This document shows, piece by piece, positions 1 through 11,219 of a stretch of 64,000 bases of DNA (position 1 is its first letter; each line of letters begins with the position of its first letter). The translations under genes were made by a program, and so were the position numbers. Below the pieces are notes generated by a model. The model made no database searches. It was not told where the DNA came from and saw only the letters and a program-made list of their open reading frames with translations. The DNA is from Thelephora terrestris (taxonomy: Eukaryota; Basidiomycota; Agaricomycetes; Thelephorales; Thelephoraceae), in NCBI GenBank assembly GCA_015956445.1, contig WIUZ02000005.1, positions 496,001 through 560,000 of the forward strand, read 5' to 3'.

Positions 1-92
1 GGACGCGCCTGGCGGGTTCAGAGAGGAATTGAACGAGATGATTTACGGCTCTGTCCCTCGTGGCCTTTTCTTCGCAAACGTGAGCACACCCG
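1..92 (-). pseudogene. RRP1 exon 2 fragment at window edge
   Basis: The minus strand matches the start of exon 2 of the complete RRP1 gene at 47.7-48.9 kb (KATRD...VKH...SEPA residues), including part of the preceding intron with its GCTCAC branch-like site. The rest of the fragment lies outside the window. A second fragment lies at 44.4 kb in the opposite orientation. Exon 1 is not present upstream, so this is a captured piece and not a second RRP1 gene. Confidence 0.6.
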
Positions 93-179
93 CGAAGACT
101 CTGATGCTTAGGGTTTGTGTGTTTAAGCATCCACCCTCTCCGGCGACCCGCGTTTGTGGGCTTGATCCACCGGCTGTTA

Positions 180-790
180 ACTAATTATCTTCCGCCTTTG
201 TATCAGCGTAGAGCACTTACTGTGCCAGATTGAGCATCGAAAACGCTTGGGAGAGGTCTCTGTGGAGAGAAACAAGCACGGATGTTGAAATCGCGTCCAC
301 CACGTGATGCGAAAGTATTCCACGTGACGGTTGAGATCGGCACCAGAGCCTGTCCGAAGTGATCCTGTAATGGAGGCATCGTCTGTGCCTCGTTGGGGCG
401 TAGTTCGTCTGAGAGAGAGAGCATATTGGAAACACGACAAAGAACGGCTGCAATCAACGCTCTGGCTGGTCCAACGATAACTTGAGACGCAGGTTGAGTC
501 GTGATCGTGTTGAGGATTGGACAAGGGCATAACTGAAGGGGCAGCTCGACGAGTGAGAGAAACTAGAACAATGGGAGTTTAGAAGGGATGGCGCGATGTG
601 GTATCGATGAGCGGGCGCACCACGTTGCAAGATCGGGTGGTCGGGAGGACCTCTGGGCAGGGGCTCGGCGTTGGTCAAGCCACGGATAGCACGCGCAGAA
701 TGCTCAAAGCAACGGCGCCCGTGGGACAGCTAAGCGAGTCCGCATCCAATCCCATACCCGTGGAGATCATCGGCGAAGTAGAAAGGTGGT
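180..790 (-). pseudogene. Relic of the secreted GYIS-type protein gene
   Basis: On the minus strand a stretch near 600-680 encodes a peptide like TNAEPLPRGPPDHPILQRG, which aligns with the TNSERLRRGLPLKSPILRRG part of the intact-looking secreted gene at 15.1-15.6 kb. Further downstream (500-300) the frame changes several times and only patches of similarity remain. No continuous reading frame, signal peptide or credible exon chain survives. The plus-strand region 43.7-44.3 kb is its inverted near-copy. Confidence 0.5.
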
Positions 791-968
791 GAGGGCTCAA
801 GGGAGGATGGCGTTGTGAAATAGAAGGCGAAGCCCGGAAGCCCGTCCGTCGACAGTGTGGACTTATGTTGACTCCATCCCAACACGTACTTTACGATACG
901 AAACGACGCACCGCAAGCGCGCGAAAGAGGTCTCTGGCAGGGGGGGTCAAGTTGGTGATCGTGATCGC

Positions 969-995
969 CACGTGATGCTAAATGTGTTCCACGTG
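969..995. promoter_or_regulatory. Pair of CACGTG E-boxes 21 bp apart
   Basis: CACGTG occurs at 969-974 and 990-995, two helical turns apart. The same pair, with the same spacing, is at 43494-43520 in the inverted copy of this region. CACGTG is the core site of bHLH factors; a role here is inferred only from the repeat and spacing. Confidence 0.35.
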
Positions 996-1332
996 ATCGT
1001 CTACCCCGCGTTTTTCAAAGGTCCTCTCCAGAGAGCGAACGAGGGAGACTGAACAGCTGAAGCTTAGGTGCTTGAGCTGTTGCTGCCCTCAAGGGGTAGG
1101 CGCGCCGGCCCCCCCCAATACCTTTCTGCGATCGCTCCCAAATTTTCACGCTCAACTTGTGCTACGTTCAGCATATTGATTGCGTGGTAGCACGGCTTGT
1201 GAAGATTGCAAGAAAATTTGCTGAGAATGTGATTGCAGTAATGGTACAAGCACAACACGGTAATTTCACATCAAAAACTCGCGATTACTACAACCAGGCA
1301 GGTACCTGAAGGCCTGAAGTGGCGCTCTTGTC

Positions 1333-2005
1333 TCAGATGCTGAGGTGCCCGTGAGTATCAGGCAGTAGAAAATCCATGGCAAGTGGCACTTACGGGAGGG
1401 GGATCAACTTGAGGTCGCCCTTCCAGTGCTTGCCCAAGACACTGACGTCGTAGTGCAACCACAACCATTTGTCCTTGATGTAGAAGGTGAAGGTTCCACT
1501 GATCACCTTAAAGTCGAACTTGAGGGTGATGCCGTCAGTAAGGCTTCCAGTTCCACAGGCAATCTTGAACTCGGGAAGGAAAGGAAGTTTTCCGTAGACA
1601 CAGATGCTGATGGTCCCAGTTGAGAAGTCGATGACGATGACGATCTACAAAAATCGACTGTAAGCAGCGCGGCGCAAAGACTGTTGAAGGATATTATCAG
1701 TTACCCTGATGGTGATGGGACCAAGGTTGAAAGACACTTCATAGGTCTTCTTGTTGTCCGTGGCGTAGACATCACCGTGCTCGATGGCGAAGACGTGGAT
1801 CTCGCCTCCGTCTCTCGTCTCGCTAACGCGATGATGGTTACCGAGCCAGTGGTCGACTGGAAGAGTTCGGACCGTCGCGGTGAGCGAGGCTCACACCTAG
1901 CAGTACAAAATACACACCATCGGGATCTAGTACCAGGGGTTCGTCAATTTAACATACGAATAGATCAAGAGGAAATAACGCACGGGGATCTTGAGCGGAA
2001 CTCAT
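1333..2005 (-). CDS. WLGNHH-family small protein, copy G
   Basis: Unrecognised protein of 146 residues. Exons on the minus strand: 2005-1984 (encodes MSSAQDP), the 9-nt micro-exon 1926-1918 (ATCCCGATG, giving HPD and the first base of V), 1856-1705, 1644-1394 and a 7-nt last exon 1339-1333. Phases close exactly. The product reads HPDVDHWLGNHHR at the first junctions, then alternates polar and hydrophobic residues (FYIKDKWLWLHYDVSVLGKHWKGD near the C-terminus), a pattern expected of beta strands. No signal peptide or membrane segment is seen. The donor of the last intron contains TAA in frame, so unspliced mRNA would stop at 1390, one codon short of the spliced stop. Intron 3 is identical to that of copy C at 36.1 kb, which shows a recent duplication. 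Confidence 0.75.
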
Positions 2006-2097
2006 GTTTTAGAATGAGGTGAGAGCTTGCGAGTGAGAAGAGAGGAGGATTGTGGTCGTTGAGAATGATGGGGAACAGGACCCTCTCGTGCTGGCCC

Positions 2098-2104
2098 TTT
2101 TATA
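2098..2104 (-). promoter_or_regulatory. TATA box of copy G
   Basis: TATAAAAG on the minus strand about 95 bases upstream of the ATG, in the same context (CGTATAAAAGGGCCAGC) as the other family copies, followed by a pyrimidine-rich leader. Confidence 0.65.
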
Positions 2105-2461
2105 CGTTGAGCACTTCGGCACCACTGGCAGGCCATTTCTTGTTTATTTTTGGTGGCCGAGTGGAATTTTGTCGATGCTCAGTGAGAACGGAAGTGAGCG
2201 TGAATGTGAGAGAGCGAACCGAAAATGATCTGGTGATCTCGATCAACCCTGACTCAGAGAAAAAACACGATTTACTTACGTAGATTTGCCGATACGTACA
2301 GTGAGTTTCCTTGACAAAACAAAGAGGCTTCCGGTTTTGGAGCGCTGGTGACCGAGATATATTGACAAACAAAATTTCATGCTGTTCTCTGGTTTGCGGT
2401 TGTGTGGTTGTAAACAAAAGGGTTCCCGTTCGTCCTTCCCCCCACCATGGGTCAGATCCTC

Positions 2462-3560
2462 TTTCTAGCGCAACGCGTCTACATCCAAAGCCAATTCGAG
2501 GGAGAGAGAACCCTCGGCGAAGGCGTAACTGGGTCCCGTGAGCACGATCAGGGTGAGAATCGACCGTAGAAGGCGCGTCGTACCGTATGAATCAACGAAG
2601 ACCATCTTGAGAGCACTCCAGCGGTAAAAGCGGGGTGCGGGAGAGACTCGCAACAACACTCTGTTCGACCCCCAAACCGAGGATCCCAGTTTTTTGTTTT
2701 ACATTTTAGGTGAGACGGGCCTATTGACTTCCGATTTGTCGAGTAGCCAACATCCAGACAGCGGCCAGAGTCCCGACAGTCCCCCATTTCAGCCAGGATA
2801 TCCGGGCATTTGAAAACTCCGGCGGCGGTCACCCATTAAAATGGGGGACATAGATGGAGAATTAGCGATGCTTGTACCTAAACACGGCCACAGCCTCACG
2901 GCCCCATGACCATTTGTTATATACATTCGGCTCTCGAACGAGACCGGTGAAGGCTTGGGAGAGAATGTGACCAAATTCGAATGGGCACGTGTCTCATAAC
3001 ACAGAAGTTTTCTCAATGTGTTGCCAAAAGAGCGGGTGGGTGTTATGTTGGGAGAGCGGCAGATTTCGGGATCAGAATCTCAGATTAAACGTCAACGGCC
3101 AGCGTGTTCTGGATATTAATTTGTGGAGTCGAGGAAGATCTGCCTAGACCACGACGTCTCGGTGGGCATTCCACGTACTCGATCGCGAGCCGAAGCAGGG
3201 AATGGTGATTGATTTCAAATTGGATTGCCAGTGAGGTACATGAGCGGCATCCGTGGAACAACAACGCGGTACCTTGCATTTTGGAAGATACTTTGAACGC
3301 CATGGGTGGTAAACCACACAAGGGCGACGGCGTACGGCTGGTCGATCGATGGTAAAGCCCGGTGGTAAGTAATTGCTGTACAGGAGCTTACAGTGAGGCG
3401 AGACCGAAAGCCTGGGAAAACGACCAGCAGATGCATCACGGAATGGAAATCCTGGGCTTACAATAACCAGGGACCACGAACCGATATTTACGTAGTTAAC
3501 CCCGCGGAAGTCTCCAGTTGCATTGATTGCACTGGATTGATATCTGGTCCGAAAGGCGTT
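2462..3560 (-). repeat. Upstream module X plus S repeat, left-arm copy
   Basis: This stretch repeats, in reverse complement, the sequence found before right-arm copies A, C, D, E and F (28.7-29.8, 34.4-35.4, 37.65-38.5, 41.2-42.0, 45.15-46.3 kb). It contains the S segment with CCCCCAAACCGAGGATCCC and the remains of the hydrophobic upstream ORF (IRS/LRS...LIVL...YAF residues, 2608-2465, stopping after ALDVDALR). No terminal inverted repeats or transposase were recognised. Confidence 0.6.
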
Positions 3561-3599
3561 CATATCAGATCTTTACGTGGCTGACCACGGGTCCGCGAG

Positions 3600-4390
3600 A
3601 CGACTAAGAACGTGCATCCGTCGTGGATGTTCCCAGTGGCGAGATCAAACTTATGATATAAAACCAGGATCTTCGGGAGCATACGGCAAAGCTAAAGACC
3701 GAACATCTTGTGACGGCTCCCCAAACCAGGTGTGATGCGATTCGCCTCGCGAGTGAGAGTTTTTCGAGGATGGAAAAATAGGCCAATAAGCGCACGACGT
3801 CCGGGAATTGCTCTAGCCAAAGCAAGCAGCAAGCCGTTTATCGCTCGTTAGACGCACAGCGACAGACCGTAAATCCAAGCATCTCGGGTAGCTCCTTCGA
3901 ACGAGTTGCAAGGCTGGGTAGACCGGGTGGTTTCGTGGACTTGAAATTAAGGCGGCTGGGCGCGGAATGAGGATCGCCAGAAACTATCGATGTCGTTAAA
4001 AAAGACCACCCTGCGGGCTTTTGGTCGGCACTACATACCGCCTGCGACTTTCGGGTGCGCAGGCAGCGGGGTGTGTGGCTCGAGGTTCTGATAAACGGGA
4101 GTCGTTGGAAGTTTTGTGCCCTGAGCAAGCCCCGAGAGTACTCATCACAGCCACTAGGCTTAGTGTCCAGCCAGACTCTCGGCTCGAAACCCGAACAAAA
4201 CCCGTTGAAAACCGGGCCACCGAGAGCCGCTCTTCGATCGGGGGTAGGGTAAGAAGCTAGAGCTCCGGAGATCGCCATGGCGGCGATTGACTTGCAGGGC
4301 AACGTCGTTCATCAAATTGGCACGAGGATCAATCATACATGTTATCACAGTAGCGTATACAACCAAACACGGTAATTCCACGTTACACAC
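3600..4390 (-). repeat. Module Z, left-arm copy
   Basis: Reverse complement of the 33.5-34.3 kb sequence, sharing blocks such as CATCAAATTGGCACGA and the GTCTGGCTGGACTCTAAGCC-like stretch. Partial copies lie at 10.04-10.34 kb and 30.7-30.92 kb. It contains ORFs of up to 154 codons, but these frames are not kept between copies, so I treat it as non-coding spacer between family genes. Confidence 0.5.
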
Positions 4391-4444
4391 ACGTTCGCGT
4401 TTCGAAGGAGCTCCAATCAGGCAAGATACCTAAGGCCTATTGTT

Positions 4445-5126
4445 TCAGAACCTGGAGTGTCCGTCAGTATCAGGCGGTACAAGATCCATGGCGAGTGGCA
4501 CTTACGGGAGGGGGATCAACTTGATGTCGCCCTTCCAGTGCTTGCCCAAGACACTGACGTCGTAGTGCAACCACAACCATTTGTCCTTGATGTAGAAAGT
4601 GAAGGTTCCACTGATGACCTTGAAGTTGAACTTGAGGGTGATGCCGTCAGTAAGGCTTCCGCTTCCACAGGCAATCTTGAACTCGGGAAGGAAGGGAAGT
4701 TTTCCGTAAACGCAGACGGTGATCGTTTTCTTGGTAAAGTCGATGACAATGACGATCTACCAAAATCGGCTGTGAGCAGGGCGGCACAAAACCCGTCGGA
4801 AGGTATCATCGGTTACCCTGATGGTAATGGGACCGAGACCGAAAGACACTTCGTAGGTCTTGGTGTTGTCCGCCGTGCCGTATAAAGTACCGTGCTCGAT
4901 GGCGAAAACATGGATGGCGTCGCCATCTTTCGCGTCAGAAACTTGATGATGGTTACCGAGCCAATGGTCGACTGGAAGAGTTCGAAGCGTCGCGATGAGC
5001 AAGGCTCGTATATATCAGCACGAAATACACACTATCGGGATCTAGTACAGCCAGTTAATGGTCAGATGGGGACACGGAAGGGTCAAGAGGGAATGACCCA
5101 CGGGGATCTTGTGCTGCGTGAGCCAT
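4445..5126 (-). CDS. WLGNHH-family small protein, copy H
   Basis: 148 residues. Exons: 5126-5102 (MAHAAQDP), a 9-nt micro-exon ATCCCGATA giving HPDI, 4971-4817, 4756-4506 and 4451-4445. This is the second subfamily (with copies I and B): it starts MAHA or MAQA in place of MSxA, has HQV after WLGNH, and carries an extra residue in the GTLYGTADNTK loop. Intron 3 differs from copy B by two substitutions, so H and B are inverted-duplication partners. The unspliced stop would be at 4502-4504; the spliced end is P-F-stop. Function unknown; no signal peptide or membrane segment is visible. Confidence 0.75.
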
Positions 5127-5214
5127 TTTTTAGATTGCGATGAGCTTGCGGGTGAAGTGGGAGTAGGAGTTTGGTCGTTCAGAACGATGGAGAACCTCCT
5201 CGAATGCCTGGTCC

Positions 5215-5221
5215 TTTTATA
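5215..5221 (-). promoter_or_regulatory. TATA box of copy H
   Basis: TATAAAAG on the minus strand in CGTATAAAAGGACCAGGC context, about 90 bases upstream of the ATG. Confidence 0.65.
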
Positions 5222-5259
5222 CGTTGAACATGTCGGCGCCACCAGCAGTTCATCCATTT

Positions 5260-6560
5260 GTTCGCGAAATGCTGGACGTACGCCCAGGCCTTGGGAGTTG
5301 CGAACTATGGCGCAATAGCACCTTGTGACCCCCCAAGCTCGAGGGTTACCATTACCTGTGCCCCTTTTCCAGTGGCTGAATGTAATGTTCTCGGTGGTTA
5401 TTGTAGAACGGATGAACGTGTCAGCGCGGACCGTGAGAAGACCGGAAGATCCCGATCGACCACCGGTTTACGCAGATCAATCAATGAGCACAGTGGTGAC
5501 GCCGAGTGGGCAAACAGTCAAGAGACCTATTCAGTTTCTGGCGGGGCGCCAGCGACCGAGATTTGTTGAAGAAACCTCCGACGCCACTTTGTTTTCTATT
5601 ACGTGGTTTTGTATATTTTGTCCTTCCCTCTCCCATCGACGAGATCCTCTCCCTGGCGCAATAACTCTACATCAAGCACCAGTTCGAGGAAGAGACTACC
5701 AACGGAGAAGGCCTACGAGCACAATCGGCCCGAAAAATCAGTCCCAGAAGGCGCGGTGTGTCGTATAAACCAGCGAAGTCTATGTTGAAAGCTCGCTGGG
5801 GTCAAAGCGGGGTGCGGGGGACATATGCAACAACACCCCGTCCGACCCCCAAACTGGGGACTCCAGTGGAGATCTGAAATCGTTTCAACCCTAAATGAGG
5901 TGAATTCGTCTGGATAACATATAGACCTGTAAAGTGTCGACTTACAAGCGTTAGCTTGAGCCCCAGACAACGGTCGGGTCCAGGCAGTTCCCAGGATATG
6001 TTGCGCGCTGAAAACTTCAACAATGTGGAAAGTCACTCTGTCACTGAGTGAAATGGATCAAGACCTGGAGAATATATCCTACTAGTCCGGCGTAAGTAGT
6101 TACATGAGCCCATGACCATCTTTTATGTACATCCGGCTCTTGGACAGGACCGGTGAGGACCCTGGAGAGAATGTGATCGATTTCTATGCCGCGCACGTGT
6201 TCAAGTCAGCGGGCGCTTCCCATGATATAGAAGTTTTGACAATAGAGTAGCGAAGAAAAGGGGGGAGTGCACTATGCCAGTAAAGCGCTGGGCCCAGGGA
6301 CCAGAACCGCTGACTAAAACCATACTAACAGCGGAGAGGAAGTTCTGGATCAAATTCTGCGCAGTTGCGAGGGTTCTGCGAACGTGGAATATGATGTCGT
6401 GGTAGACAGCTCGTGCACCCATCGGCCAATCGGCGTGATCCAGCCTCGAACGGTGGTTGACCTGAACCGGATTGCGGTACTTTTTCATAGGGGCTATGGA
6501 TGCCCCTGATGAATATTGGAGGGAGAGTGACAAAGTAGGGCCGGTTGATCGATGGCAAAG
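5260..6560 (-). repeat. Module Y, left-arm copy 1
   Basis: Sequence upstream of subfamily-2 copy H. It is repeated in direct orientation before copy I (11.2-12.59 kb) and inverted before copy B (31.1-32.63 kb). It includes a Y-type S segment (5.70-5.86 kb, AAACTGGGGACTCCAG) and the block CAATAGAGTAGC...AGTGCA near 6.24 kb, which marks the inner end of the inverted duplication. ORFs here are not conserved between copies. Confidence 0.55.
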
Positions 6561-6589
6561 TCCGATAGTAAATTAGTCATTGGACTTGA

Positions 6590-6930
6590 GGGAGTTCGCA
6601 GGGAGGTATTTGATCTTCGATCGGATCGGCCGCAGGCCGAAGCTCGCCGAGGGAAGTGGGTTTGGTACGAACCTAGGAGTTCGCAGTGAGGGGCCATCAG
6701 GGCCGCCCGAGGCGTACTTGAACGTCCTGAAAACGGTGGCAGGCAACCGCGCGCCATCCGATCGTCGGGAGAGGGGGACATACCGACGCAGTCGGACTCG
6801 GATTCGGCTCATGGGCGGAAGACCTCTTTGAAGCTGGTCTGCGCTGACCAAACCGCCAGCGGAATGCACGGGTACATGGCGCTCGGTGGCCAATTGTGCG
6901 AGTTTGCACCTGAACAACAACAGCCAACGC
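6590..6930 (-). pseudogene. Relic of the secreted-protein gene family
   Basis: On the minus strand CKLAQLATERHVPVHSAGG and QLQRGLPPMSRIRVRLRR align with CDLAQLTAKRDFLAHDARD and RLRRGLPLKSPILRRG of the gene at 15.6 kb. The signal peptide, the GYIS core and the C-terminal half are absent. A 201-codon ORF spans it by chance, with unrelated sequence on both sides. Confidence 0.5.
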
Positions 6931-8352
6931 TGGAATGAAGGAAGGACCTTTGAGCCTGCCTCATTTTCCGTGGCGAGATAGTTGAAGAAGCGGAGTGGGG
7001 GGCAGTGAACATGCTCAACAAACGAGGTCTTTGTGTCTTTCCTCACCAGCCTGTTTGAAACGGGCTGTGGAATCGCCTTTGCCCGTTTACGCGATTGAGT
7101 ACGTATTGGCAATGGATTTATAGATGGGCGTGCTACACTGCCATACATGCTCGAAGGTCCAAGATACGAAAATACCACTCGTATCGAATGGACTCAGAGG
7201 TCAAGCACACTATTCGGAAATCCCGCGATCACTGCATCAAAAAATGACGGCCTGCCGGGATCATGGCGGACAGAGAGATGAGTGTAGGTCTCGCGCGGGT
7301 AAGGAACGATCGAGCCAAGAGAACCATGTCTTTGAGCGAACGGCGGGAGGTGGCACGTCGCGCTCTTGCGGCAACACACCCATCTCCTCGCCGCCTCGAC
7401 TCTCTCCATGTGATTTATTTCAGAGTTCAAATTTCCTAGTCGCGATACCACGGAGTGAACCACAAAGACGACGACCATGGGCGGGTTGGGACAACTGGAT
7501 CCCCAGCTCAAGACGCAAGAAAATCCCATCGGAAAACTGTGCCATGCCCTATCGAGAGTCGCTGTTATACTGATTAGGGCGTGAAGCGTGAAGACCAATG
7601 CCTGTTGAAATTCCAGAGATCGTCACTGTGGAAACCAGTGTGATCGAAGCTAGACTTGCGGTGCAACGCCTTGTAAAGCCGTTCATCAAATTGGCACGAA
7701 AATCAATTAATTGATCAATTAGCACAGTAATGCACACAGCCGAAGAAGATAACTCGCACATCGACTGGCGTATTAGCATCTTGTGACCCCTCGGGGGACA
7801 ACTATACCTTGCATTCAGTGCCCTCTTTTCAATGAATGAAGAGTCACCGGGGCTGAGTTAGAACGAACAAGCCGCTGGTTAACGTTTGAGAGCGAGCGGT
7901 GAGGCGAGCGAAGTATTATTGGTGCACGAGATACGCAGATCTGAGTACGGTGCAATGGAAGGATAAGTATAAAACTTCGTACCAAACTGTTAGTCCGGTG
8001 CAAACGATTCCGCGGGCCTATGACCACTCATTATGTACGCGCGGCTCCCGAGCCGGACCCATCAAGGCTCCTGATCAAGGCGCACGAGAAATCGAATGTA
8101 ACAGATTTGAGGTGAGCGCGAGTGGCCGAATCCAACCGAGGTTTGTGGTGGAAGAGCGGTAGAAAAGCTTGGGACAGGGAGCGCCGGATAAAAATAGAAA
8201 AATAGCGAAGGGGTTCCGGATTCGAATCTACTATGCAGTTGAAAGGATTTGTGTGCCGCCTCAAAGGTGTTTACATATCTCCACGCATGACCAAAAGAAA
8301 CCAGAAGAGTCTCAGCGAGAGAGGAATCGAGGTGGACGGCGAGGAAATCCCA
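6931..8352. other. Repeat-derived spacer, no gene seen
   Basis: Contains pieces seen elsewhere in the cluster: a 3' flank of the family gene at 7.6-7.75 kb (CATCAAATTGGCACGA) and a block at 7.85-8.2 kb matching 13.7-14.05 kb and, inverted, 31.1-31.5 kb. No reading frame here shows conservation. Confidence 0.4.
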
Positions 8353-9015
8353 GTATTCATGAGCACGGTCTCGGCGATATCGTCAGCGTTATGGCCCGTA
8401 ACGATGTGATCCACGTTCAGCATCGCGGCTCCCCTGTCTAGGGCCTGTTGGCGAAACACACCACAGAAGGTGCAGTTTTTCTTTTTGCCTATTTGAGCAA
8501 CGACTGCATCCATCGTCCAGCCGTAGAGGTCGTTATAGCTTAGAACTTTGAAAGGCATCGAGTATGGCTGTTGGTTCCGTTTCACCGACTGGTGAGAATG
8601 TAGTATATGAGCCGACGGACTGAGCAGTAGTGGGGGTGGAATGTACCTCCAATGAGTCGTCTCTATGGCCTGTAATACCTTCGTCGATAAATAGGAGATA
8701 TAGATGGACGCCGTAGTCGTATCTCTCGTTAAGCGTTTTCATCACGTATGCAAGGACCGTCGAATCTTATCTACCATTGTGAGCAACTGGCCAATATGCC
8801 ATCTGAGTTATCAAAAAGGATGACGAACCTTTACCACCAGAAGCACCTATCGCGACCCTGTCTCCCAGCTTGCAAAGCTGGGATTGGGTGATTGTGTTGT
8901 GGACTTCGGTTTTAAAGACGTGGAAGAAGCATTCTATGCAGATCTATTGGCCTGTTTTCGTTCGTTTGAGAATTACTCGAGATTTTGCGCAGAGGGCTCA
9001 GAGCTTGGAGGCCAT
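8353..9015 (-). pseudogene. CTU1 (Ncs6) 5' portion, broken
   Basis: Clear remains of cytoplasmic tRNA 2-thiolation protein 1, the adenylating enzyme of wobble-uridine thiolation. Recognisable parts in order: LKRTKTGQ near the N-terminus, the PP-loop SGGKDS across an intron, [30 protein letters not shown], the CTFC cysteine pair, and [19 protein letters not shown]. It is broken by TGA at 8998-9000 (at the first zinc-ligand-like Cys position), TAG at 8944-8946, a lost splice donor after LMN, and the absence of the C-terminal half. Introns within the fragment are kept, so it arose by DNA copying and not from mRNA. Confidence 0.85.
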
Positions 9016-9439
9016 TGTGCCCTGGCGGTCGGTGGATTGCTGCAGGAGGCAAAGATGGAGGGTTGGAAGAGTGATCGAGCGGAAGAGGAAAGAATTCGGG
9101 ACATGACTCGGAGCGCCCATAGGACCCGTCGGAGTCTGGTGACTCGTCAATTGACAAATCACCAGAGAGTCAGACGTAGATCGCGTCATCACTCTGAGTG
9201 AATGATTGTACCGTAGGTAGAGCTGGGATGACGATTAGAACGACCTCGGGTTCGCGAGACTGCTAGAAACGTACATCCGTCAGGGTTCACCCAACGCGGG
9301 GACAGAGTCCCATGAGCAGCATCAAAGGTCCACTGTGCGCGCGAGGGTTAGAAAATGGGGCAATGATGGCGTTCATTAGTCATCGAACGCACGATAGCGG
9401 TCTCCGCGGTCATCACAGTTTCGTAACCAGATGAATATG

Positions 9440-10038
9440 AACTGTTGGTTTTCGAAGGGGTGGAACCGGGGGTAGTGCCAGCTAGGGTTCAAAAGATCAG
9501 CGAATTGCCTTCGAAAGCGGAGGAGAGCGATCGTACGTTTTGCGACGCCCGCGAGGACTGCAAACCTTACAATCGATAGAGTCAGTCCAAGCGATATGGG
9601 AAGTGCACCCTGGTGACCTACTGGGAGGATCCTGGGGACAACACTGCGTCCGTGTCCGTATTTCTTCATACAAGGCCCAACAGACGAAAGCCTGTGTCCG
9701 AGTTCTAGGAGTAAGGGTATAAGAGACGCTGAAGCCAATCCAGAACAAACCTTCAAGGTAAGATTGAGGTTGGTGCCGGAGCCCGGCTTATCGATTTTGA
9801 GAGCCACTTTGAGAGCAGAGTCGGTGACAGGTTGGTAGCGGAGCTGGGACCTCCACATCGAGCTATCGGAAATATCATAGCCAAGAACGGCGCCGCTCGC
9901 CGCGTTGATAACCTGGATGATCCCATGGTGACTGATCGTGTTGGGTCGGGTGCAGGCCTACCCGAAGGGTCTGCGCGACTGACGGGGGTACCTGGAACAG
10001 GCGGATATTCTTTAGAAAAGACGGCGCAGTGTACCTGA
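9440..10038 (-). pseudogene. 5'-truncated copy of the secreted-protein gene
   Basis: Near-copy of the middle and 3' part of the gene at 14.9-15.6 kb, including the TFSKEY-like stretch, the SGAVLGY-like region, SGTNLNL, the single intron and NSDTGFRLLGLV. It lacks the signal peptide and N-terminus, since module Z sequence replaces them at 10038. A TGA follows LLGLV where the other copy continues with Q. The same downstream sequence (CGAGGACTGC block) follows both copies. Confidence 0.7.
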
Positions 10039-10404
10039 CGAACCATTCTGACAAACAGGAGTCGTGGAAAGTTTTGTGGCCCGAGAGTACTCGTCACAGC
10101 CACTAGGCTTAGAGTCCAGCCAGACCTTCGGCTCGACAACCGAGCAAAACCCGTTGGAAACCGAGTCAGGTACCGAGAGCCGCTCTTCGATCGGGAGGTG
10201 GGGCAAGAGGCTAGAACTCCGGAGATTGCCATGGTGGCGATTGACTTGCAGCGCAACGTCGTTTATCAAATTGGCACAAAATTCCATCATACATGTTATC
10301 ACAGTAGCGTACACAATCAAACACGGTATTTCCACGTTACACACACACGTTCATGTTTCAAAGGAGCTCCAATCGGGAAAGGCACCCGCAGTACCACTCT
10401 TGTG

Positions 10405-11091
10405 TCAGATCCTGGAGTGTTCGTGAGTATCGGATGGTTCAAAATTCATAGCGAGTGGCACTTACGGGAGGGGGATCAACTTGATGTCTCCCTTCCAGTG
10501 CTTGCCCAGAATGGTGACGTCGTAGTGCAACCACAACCATTTGTCCTTGATGTAGAAAGTGAAGGTTCCACTGATGACCTTGAAGTTGAACTTGAGGGTG
10601 ATACCGTCTTTGAAGCTTCCGGTTGCACAGCCGATCTTGAACTCGGGAAGGAAGGGAAGTTTTGCGTAAACGCAGACGGTGATGGTTTTCTTGGTAAAGT
10701 CGATGACGATGACGATCTACCAAAAGTGGCTGTAAGCAGCGCGGCGCGAAAAAAGCGTCGTAAGGTATTATCAGTTACCCTGATGGTAAGGGGACCAAGA
10801 TGGAAAGACACTTCGTAGGTCTTGGTGTTGTCCGCCGCGCCGTATAAAGTACCGTGCTCGATGGCGAAAACATGGATAGCGTCGCCGCCATCCTTCGCGT
10901 CAGCAACTTGATGATGGTTACCGAGCCAATGGTCGACTGGAAGAGTTCGAAGCGTCGCAATGAGCAAGGCTCGCACATATCAGCACGAAATACACACTAT
11001 CGGGATCTAGTGCGGCCAGTTAATGGTCAGATGGGGACACGGAAGGGTCAAGAAGGAATGACCCACGGGGATCTTGTGTTGCTTGAGCCAT
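10405..11091 (-). CDS. WLGNHH-family small protein, copy I
   Basis: 149 residues, subfamily 2. Starts MAQATQDP at 11091; the micro-exon is ATCCCGATA; exon 3 begins VDHWLGNHHQVADAKDGG; exon 4 has YAKLPFLPEFKIGCATGSF where the other copies have YGKLPFLPEFKIACGSGSL; the 7-nt last exon is 10411-10405. The unspliced stop is at 10462-10464. It sits in a direct repeat with copy H (module Z fragment, gene, TATA, module Y), 6 kb away. All splice signals are intact. Confidence 0.73.
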
Positions 11092-11179
11092 TTTTTAGAT
11101 TGCGATGAGCTTGCGAGTGAGGTGGGAGTAGGAGTTTGGTCGTTCAGAACGATGGGGAACCTCCTCGAATGCCTGGTCC

Positions 11180-11186
11180 TTTTATA
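11180..11186 (-). promoter_or_regulatory. TATA box of copy I
   Basis: TATAAAAG on the minus strand, about 90 bases before the ATG, in the same context as copy H. Confidence 0.65.
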
Positions 11187-11219
11187 CGTTGAACGTGTCG
11201 GCGCTACCGGCAGTTCATC

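Noticed and set aside
2462-3560. Module X/S as an autonomous transposon
   Set aside because: No transposase, reverse transcriptase, terminal inverted or long terminal repeats could be found by eye in any copy. It is left as a dispersed repeat of unknown origin.
3838-4302. 154-codon ORF on the minus strand in module Z, with shorter versions at 10.0 and 33.6 kb
   Set aside because: The frame is not kept between module copies (indels shift it), no splice partner or motif is visible, and it looks like repeat sequence.
6573-7178. 201-codon ORF on the minus strand
   Set aside because: It runs through unrelated repeat pieces and only touches a secreted-family relic in part of its length; no paralogue keeps the frame.
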